Assembly (NCBI RefSeq): GCF_017165765.1
Contig: NZ_JAFGZD010000011.1
Location: forward strand, 103,680-167,679
Length of the DNA stretch: 64,000 nucleotides
From: Pseudomonas capsici
GTDB lineage: Bacteria > Pseudomonadota > Gammaproteobacteria > Pseudomonadales > Pseudomonadaceae
Reading direction: 5' to 3'
The stretch's first letter is position 1, and each line of letters begins with the position of its first letter. Below the pieces are notes generated by a model. It did no database searches, was not told the origin of the DNA, and saw only the letters and a list, made by a program, of their open reading frames with translations. The position numbers and the translations under genes are program-made. Positions 59,781-64,000 of this stretch are shown one piece after another.

Positions 59781-60545
59781 TTATTCTTGTGATTTTGTCG
59801 TGAAGGTAGCGAGTGAAGCCGGTGCAGTGCCGACGGGTCTGGCAGGCGCACCGGCCACCACCACGCCCGCCGACACGGGTTTGAGGACAACGGAATTGGC
59901 GGCCACGATGGCGCGCTCGCCCACCTCGATATTGCCCAGCACGGTCGCACCTGCGCAGATCAGCGCGCCGCGACGGATTTTCGGGTGCCGATCGCCTGCT
60001 TCATTGAGGGTGCTGCCCAGCGTGACGCCATGCCAGAGGCTGACTTCATCCTCGACCACAGCGGTTTCGCCAATCACCAGCCCGATGCCGTGATCGACGA
60101 ACAGGGCTTTGCCAAGTCGTGCAGCAGGATGAATATCGATACTCCAGGCACTGGCTGCCCAGTTCTGCAGCAGTACGGCGCTCTGGATATCACCGTCGTT
60201 CCAGAGCGAGTGGGCAATGCGGTAAGCCTGCACGGCCTGAATGCCGCGAAAGGTCAGGAATGCTGTGAGGTGATCGGGACAGGCCGGATTGACGACAACC
60301 AGATGGTTGATGTCCACCGCCGCTGCTTCGGCAATGCCCGGGTTGGATTGCAGTACGGCCTTGAACCAGCTCTGCAGATCGGCATCGGGCACTTTGTCCT
60401 GAAGCTGGTGAGCCAGGTTGGCGGCCAGCGCAGACTCAAAGGATGAGTGCGCCAGAATCCGGTTGTGTGCATGCAGGGCAAGCACCGGATTGCGTTCACC
60501 AAGCTGTTGCGCCTGTTGGCGCAGACGTTGCCAAAGAGCTGTCAT
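59781..60545 (-). CDS. CysE-like serine O-acetyltransferase family protein
   Basis: Left-handed beta-helix acyltransferase of 254 residues. IDIHPAARLGKALFVDHGIGLVIGETAVVEDEVSLWHGVTLG carries the catalytic Asp-His pair of CysE, and DRHPKIRRGALICAGATVLGNIEVG the hexapeptide coil. ATG at 60545 follows GGGAGGGG; a frame starting further upstream is unlikely. First gene of an operon with catabolic enzymes, unusual for cysteine synthesis, so it may acylate a hydroxyl or amino compound other than serine. Confidence 0.9.
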   Translation of the reverse strand: MTALWQRLRQQAQQLGERNPVLALHAHNRILAHSSFESALAANLAHQLQDKVPDADLQSWFKAVLQSNPGIAEAAAVDINHLVVVNPACPDHLTAFLTFRGIQAVQAYRIAHSLWNDGDIQSAVLLQNWAASAWSIDIHPAARLGKALFVDHGIGLVIGETAVVEDEVSLWHGVTLGSTLNEAGDRHPKIRRGALICAGATVLGNIEVGERAIVAANSVVLKPVSAGVVVAGAPARPVGTAPASLATFTTKSQE

Positions 60546-60622
60546 ACACCCCTCCCGTTTGCCTATGGATCGAGTATGGACAGCGCTGACACCCATCAGC
60601 AATAATCCAAAAATTGAATTTA

Positions 60623-60641
60623 TGTTGCCTTTACCGCAACA
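60623..60641. promoter_or_regulatory. Candidate LysR site in the divergent spacer
   Basis: TGTTGC-CTTTACC-GCAACA is a 19-bp perfect dyad 12 bp before the LysR start, in the 107-bp gap shared with the CysE-like gene. It could serve autoregulation and operon control. Confidence 0.5.
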
Positions 60642-60652
60642 CAGGAAAAACC

Positions 60653-61558
60653 ATGAGCCTCGTTCAGGATCGGCGGATTCTTTATTTCTTCGAAGCAGTG
60701 CGCCTGGGCAGTGTCCGGGCTGCGGCTGATTTCCTGAACGTCGCGCCCTCGGCTGTCAGCCGACAGATCGCTCAACTGGAACAGGAGCTGGGTTCACCCC
60801 TGCTGGAAAGGCATCGCCGGGGCGTCAAACCCACCGAAGCGGGCGACAAGGTGCTGGCGTACTACCGGCAGAGGCTCACCCAGCAGGAAGTGCTGCTGGA
60901 GTCCATACAAGCTCTGCGCGGGCTGCACAGCGGTTCGGTCACGCTGGTGTCGGGGGAAGGTTTTCTGGAAAGCCTGGCGCAGCCGCTGGCCAAGTTCTCG
61001 GCGCTCTATCCCAGGATAGAACTGATCGTGAATGTCTGCGGCAGCAACGAAGTGATCCGCCAGGTGGTGGAAGATGAGGCGCATATCGGTCTGGTCTTCA
61101 ATCCGGCTGCCGACCCGAAAATCCGCTCGCACGCTCATCAGAAGCAACCGGTCTGTGTGGTGACCGGCCCGAACCATCCACTGGCTCAGGAAAAAGGCCC
61201 TCTCGAACTCAAGGGCCTGGATCGTTATCAATTGGCTTTGCCGAGCGTGTCCTATGGCATCCGCCAGATTCTGCTGCAGGCCGAGCATCAACTGGGCGTT
61301 TCAGTGAAACCGGTGCTGACGTGCAACACCTTTTCCATGCTCAAGCACTTCGCCATGCATGGCGGCGTCACGCTGCTGCCTACCTTCGTGATCGAAGAGG
61401 AAATGAAAGCCGGAAAACTGCTGGCCCTGCCCTTGCAGCATGAAGTGTTCAGCAGCCCTCAGACGCACCTGATAAGCAGACTGGGGCGTCAGCTCAGTGT
61501 CGGTGCCAGCCGGCTCATGACGCTGCTGTTGCAGGAAATGACGGCGTTTCAGAACTGA
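60653..61558 (+). CDS. LysR family regulator of the five-gene operon
   Basis: A LysR protein of about 301 residues from ATG 60653, which has AGGA upstream. Helix-turn-helix FEAVRLGSVRAAADFLNVAPSAVSRQIAQLEQELGS (in pieces) and effector domain VTLVSGEGFLESLAQPLAKFSALYP. It diverges from the CysE-like gene, so it probably regulates the operon. The longer upstream frame lacks family resemblance. Confidence 0.9.
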   Translation: MSLVQDRRILYFFEAVRLGSVRAAADFLNVAPSAVSRQIAQLEQELGSPLLERHRRGVKPTEAGDKVLAYYRQRLTQQEVLLESIQALRGLHSGSVTLVSGEGFLESLAQPLAKFSALYPRIELIVNVCGSNEVIRQVVEDEAHIGLVFNPAADPKIRSHAHQKQPVCVVTGPNHPLAQEKGPLELKGLDRYQLALPSVSYGIRQILLQAEHQLGVSVKPVLTCNTFSMLKHFAMHGGVTLLPTFVIEEEMKAGKLLALPLQHEVFSSPQTHLISRLGRQLSVGASRLMTLLLQEMTAFQN

Positions 61559-61573
61559 GGCTGGCAGACCGTA

Positions 61574-62746
61574 TCAAGTCGGAACCGGGGCATGCCCGGC
61601 AATAAGGCGCTCGTGCTTGAGCTCGGCCCAGAAGTCAGCCGGGATGGCCACTTTCATGGATTGGGCATTGCTGGCGATCTGTCCCGGCACACGAGATCCG
61701 GGCACGATGGCTGACACCAGCGGGTGCGCGGCAGCAAACTGCAAGGCGGCAGTGCGCATGTCGATGCCATGACGATTGGCTATGGCAGCCAGCCTGGTAC
61801 GACGCTCGACCGCAAACGGCGGCAATTCGGTTGAAAAGTTGAAACGTCGACCGCCTCCCAGGAAACCGTCATTGAGTGGAGTCCCGACAACCACGCTTGT
61901 GCCTTTTTTGGCCAATGCGGGCAGGGTCCGGTCAAGCGCCTGTTGGTGATCGATGATCGAATACTGACAAGCCAGCAAGACGATGTCCGGCACAGGATCG
62001 TCATGCTCCACGGCGCGAACGGCTGCATCGGGCCGGTTGATTCCGAATCCCCAGGCTTTTATCAGCCCCTCTTCGCGCATTTTTTCCAGTTCACGCATGG
62101 CTCCCGTACGAGCAATCTCATAGGCCGCTTCCCAGCCGCCTTGCAACTCCGTGTTGTCCGGCGACAGGTCGTGGATGTAAACCACGTCTATACGCGCCAG
62201 GCCAAGCCTTTGCAGGCTATCTTCGACAGAGCGTCTGGCTCCGGCGGCGGTGTAGTCATAGTGGTATTCAAAAGGTGCCGGGGAGGTCCAGATCGAGCGA
62301 TCGCCAATGGGCTTGCCGGCGGCCTTGAACACGCGCCCGACCTTGGTGGAAATGACATAGTCGTCCGGGTTTCGGTTATGCAGGAAACGTCCGAGACGAT
62401 ATTCGCTGAGGCCGAATCCATAGAAGGGAGATGTATCAAACAGTCGCACACCCGAATCCCAGGCCGACTGCAAGACGGCTGCCGCCTGCTCATCGCTGAT
62501 GGGGGCAAAGATATTACCGATTTGCGTCCCTCCCATGCCGAAGCGGTAAGGCGTCATGTAACGAAGGTTGTGGCGAGCCGGGTTTGTCTGCAGCGCCGTG
62601 CGCACCACATTGCCACGAGTCGGCAACACGCTGCCCCTCTCGTCCGATGGCACGCTGGTCAATGTCTGGGCATTACCTGCCATGGGCAGCAATGTGGCCG
62701 CCAGTGCGCCGCCTGCCGAAAGCCTGAGAAAATCGCGCCGATCCAT
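61574..62746 (-). CDS. Aldo/keto reductase with Tat signal
   Basis: An AKR of about 390 residues. The N-terminus is a twin-arginine signal (MDRRDFLRLSAGGALAATLLPMAGNAQ), so the enzyme should be exported folded. The barrel has FDTSPFYGFGLSEYRLG with the catalytic Tyr, VISTKVGR with the Lys, and DVVYIHDLSPD. Family members oxidise or reduce sugars such as D-threo-aldoses; export is unusual for this fold. ATG at 62746 with AGGA is preferred over an upstream TTG. Divergent from an AraC gene. Confidence 0.9.
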   Translation of the reverse strand: MDRRDFLRLSAGGALAATLLPMAGNAQTLTSVPSDERGSVLPTRGNVVRTALQTNPARHNLRYMTPYRFGMGGTQIGNIFAPISDEQAAAVLQSAWDSGVRLFDTSPFYGFGLSEYRLGRFLHNRNPDDYVISTKVGRVFKAAGKPIGDRSIWTSPAPFEYHYDYTAAGARRSVEDSLQRLGLARIDVVYIHDLSPDNTELQGGWEAAYEIARTGAMRELEKMREEGLIKAWGFGINRPDAAVRAVEHDDPVPDIVLLACQYSIIDHQQALDRTLPALAKKGTSVVVGTPLNDGFLGGGRRFNFSTELPPFAVERRTRLAAIANRHGIDMRTAALQFAAAHPLVSAIVPGSRVPGQIASNAQSMKVAIPADFWAELKHERLIAGHAPVPT

Positions 62747-62922
62747 CACAGATTCCTTGCTCAATATCGTGGGGGGACATCAGGAAGAGCCTCAAGATAG
62801 TCGAGGGTTTTTGAAGGGCGTGATCACAATCCGATGCTCTTTTTGCACAATCCTGCCGACGCACTTGAGCGGATGACCTCTTCTGCGCACACTGCAATCT
62901 CAGTCCTTGCAGGGTCAGGTTC

Positions 62923-63855
62923 ATGAATCGATCGTTGGCGTTGTCCACTCCTAATCCTGGCCGGGAAGACGATGGTTTAAAGCGACTTACCTCACGGGTA
63001 CTGGCTCATTGCAGTGACGAGGCTAACCCCAGCGCCATAAAGGGCCTGACCTTCTATCGCATGGAGGCCCCTGGATTACCGACCTATTGCGTCTACGAAC
63101 CCTGTATGGCGCTGATTGTTCAGGGCACCAAACACACCGTATTCGGTCATGAAGAATTGTTGTCAGAGCCAGGCAGCTTTTTCGTCACCTCGATTGATAT
63201 CCCCACCACAGCAAAAGTCATCCAGGCCAGTGTCGAGCGTCCTTACCTCTCAGTGGTATTGAAACTCGATATGGCGATTCTTCACGATGTTGTTCAAAGC
63301 ATGCCCGTGGTCGACGGCAGCACCAATCCGACTCGTTGCTACGCCGCCGGGCAGGCATCGGATGAGCTGATCGATGTGTTCAATCGTCTGGTGGGCTTGC
63401 TGGATCGACCTCAGGAGATTCCGCTCATGGCAGAGCTGGTCAAGCGCGAGGTCTGTCTTCGACTGCTTCTCAGTGAGGCTGGAGACTGGCTGCGCTGGAT
63501 CGTACGGGAAGGGTATCGCTCACGGGGAATCGTGAGAGTAATCGACTGGCTCAAGCGCAACTATGCCAAGCCTTTGCGCATCGCCGAACTCGCGGAGATT
63601 GCAGGGATGGCTGGCTCGACTCTGCACCATAACTTCCGGCAACTCACTGGGACCAGCCCATTGCAGTATCAGAAGACACTGCGCCTGCATGCGGCACGCA
63701 GCCTGATGCTGACGGAACGACTGGACGCCAATACGGCAGCATTGCGTGTGGGCTATGAAAGCGTTTCGCAGTTCAGTCGCGAGTACGCACGCCGCTTCGG
63801 CGCACCACCTTCACGTGATATTCGCCAGACGCGAACTTCGATCTCGGCTTCTTAG
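62923..63855 (+). CDS. AraC family regulator (AraC_N type)
   Basis: A 310-residue regulator. N-terminal AraC_N domain (YRMEAPGLPTYCVYEPCMALIVQGTKHTVFG, FFVTSIDIPTTAKVIQAS, in pieces) and C-terminal pair of helix-turn-helices (RIAELAEIAGMAGSTLHHNFRQLTGTSPLQYQKTLRLH, NTAALRVGYESVSQFSREYARRFGAPP). It stands divergent to the AKR gene across 176 bp, the common layout for regulators that control an adjacent oxidoreductase. Confidence 0.9.
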   Translation: MNRSLALSTPNPGREDDGLKRLTSRVLAHCSDEANPSAIKGLTFYRMEAPGLPTYCVYEPCMALIVQGTKHTVFGHEELLSEPGSFFVTSIDIPTTAKVIQASVERPYLSVVLKLDMAILHDVVQSMPVVDGSTNPTRCYAAGQASDELIDVFNRLVGLLDRPQEIPLMAELVKREVCLRLLLSEAGDWLRWIVREGYRSRGIVRVIDWLKRNYAKPLRIAELAEIAGMAGSTLHHNFRQLTGTSPLQYQKTLRLHAARSLMLTERLDANTAALRVGYESVSQFSREYARRFGAPPSRDIRQTRTSISAS

Positions 63856-63879
63856 GCGTTCAGCAGTCAGGACCGTGGG

Positions 63880-63921
63880 CGTGGGAGGCAGCTTGCTGGC
63901 GACTTCACGTCGCCGAAGGCC
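63880..63921. repeat. REP arm downstream of the AraC gene
   Basis: GTGGGAGGCAGCTTGCTGGCGAC followed by TTCACGTCGCCGAAGGCC: one good arm of the main REP family plus a degenerate second arm (given in pieces). It lies between the AraC stop codon and the rRNA terminator. Confidence 0.7.
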
Positions 63922-63929
63922 ACAAAGAC

Positions 63930-63962
63930 AAAACCCCTACCTGCGTGTGCAGATAGGGGTTT
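63930..63962 (-). terminator. rRNA operon terminator
   Basis: AAAACCCCTACCTGC-GTGT-GCAGATAGGGGTTT is a near-perfect 15-bp stem. On the minus strand it is followed by a T-rich stretch and sits just after the 5S rRNA 3' end, so it terminates that operon. Confidence 0.9.
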
Positions 63963-63971
63963 CGGAATTGA

Positions 63972-64000
63972 ATCTTGACGATGACCTACTCTCACATGGG
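63972..64000 (-). rRNA. rrf: 5S rRNA, 3' end (partial)
   Basis: The minus strand reads CCCATGTGAGAGTAGGTCATC and GTCAAG, the universal end of pseudomonad 5S rRNA. The gene and, presumably, 23S and 16S lie beyond the right edge. Confidence 0.93.

Noticed and set aside
59781..60545. Assignment as the housekeeping cysE
   Set aside because: The fold and Asp-His pair fit, but the operon is catabolic and has its own LysR; family call only.

Overview
The window looks like chromosomal DNA of a Pseudomonas of the P. syringae / P. viridiflava / P. fluorescens lineage. The grounds are GC-rich coding sequence, a bphO-bphP bacteriophytochrome pair, a DUF6124 gene, Pseudomonas-type REP/REPIN repeats, and protein families that closely resemble known Pseudomonas genes (amaA, amaB, hglS, sdaA). 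The species call is inference. The right edge enters the 3' end of a 5S rRNA gene, so an rRNA operon lies just outside.

Layout, left to right. 1-6.4 kb: xylose uptake and isomerisation (xylA-xylF-xylG-xylH with divergent xylR; xylH runs off the edge). 6.6-9.4 kb: an orphan ModA-like binding protein, a TetR regulator with two operator copies in front of a divergent glutathione transferase, and a small DUF6124 gene. 9.9-21.9 kb: a catabolic island with an aldehyde dehydrogenase, a DapA-family lyase, an MFS transporter, a DAO-type FAD oxidase, a GlxA-type regulator, a glycine-betaine-type ABC transporter with two different permeases, and two paralogous GntR regulators, one at each end of the regulator/transporter block. 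21.9-25.2 kb: a repeat-rich spacer (MITE-like element, REPIN, relic of a DUF6124 gene), then GST, SDR and LysR genes. 25.2-28.0 kb: bphO-bphP. 28.4-32.4 kb: a translationally coupled sialidase-like / membrane protein / LTA-synthase-like trio. 32.4-35.4 kb: cytochrome b561 and PepSY genes divergent from a PmrA/QseB-like two-component system, with a matching direct-repeat box between them. 35.6-43.9 kb: a pipecolate / 2-aminoadipate (D-lysine branch) pathway: GabP-type permease, amaA, amaB, LysR, amaC, hglS. 43.9-51.1 kb: an aconitase paralogue with a lactonase, an MFS transporter, a signal-less periplasmic-binding-fold protein and a LysR gene. 51.4-55.2 kb: a DUF3100 membrane protein, a LysR regulator and L-serine ammonia-lyase. 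55.3-61.6 kb: a five-gene operon (M20 amidohydrolase, ALDH, beta-hydroxyacid dehydrogenase, VOC protein, CysE-like acyltransferase) divergent from a LysR gene. 61.6-63.9 kb: a Tat-exported aldo/keto reductase and a divergent AraC regulator. Then the rRNA terminator and 5S end.

Most of the window is accessory catabolism in small operons, each paired with its own regulator. The strongest new observation is a 22-bp palindrome (20 of 22 positions identical) present once upstream of the DUF3100 gene and once upstream of sdaA, with a LysR gene between them. It suggests a serine-linked regulon and a transport role for DUF3100. The least explained gene sets are the CysE/VOC/dehydrogenase/amidohydrolase operon, the aconitase/lactonase operon and the sialidase/LTA-synthase trio.
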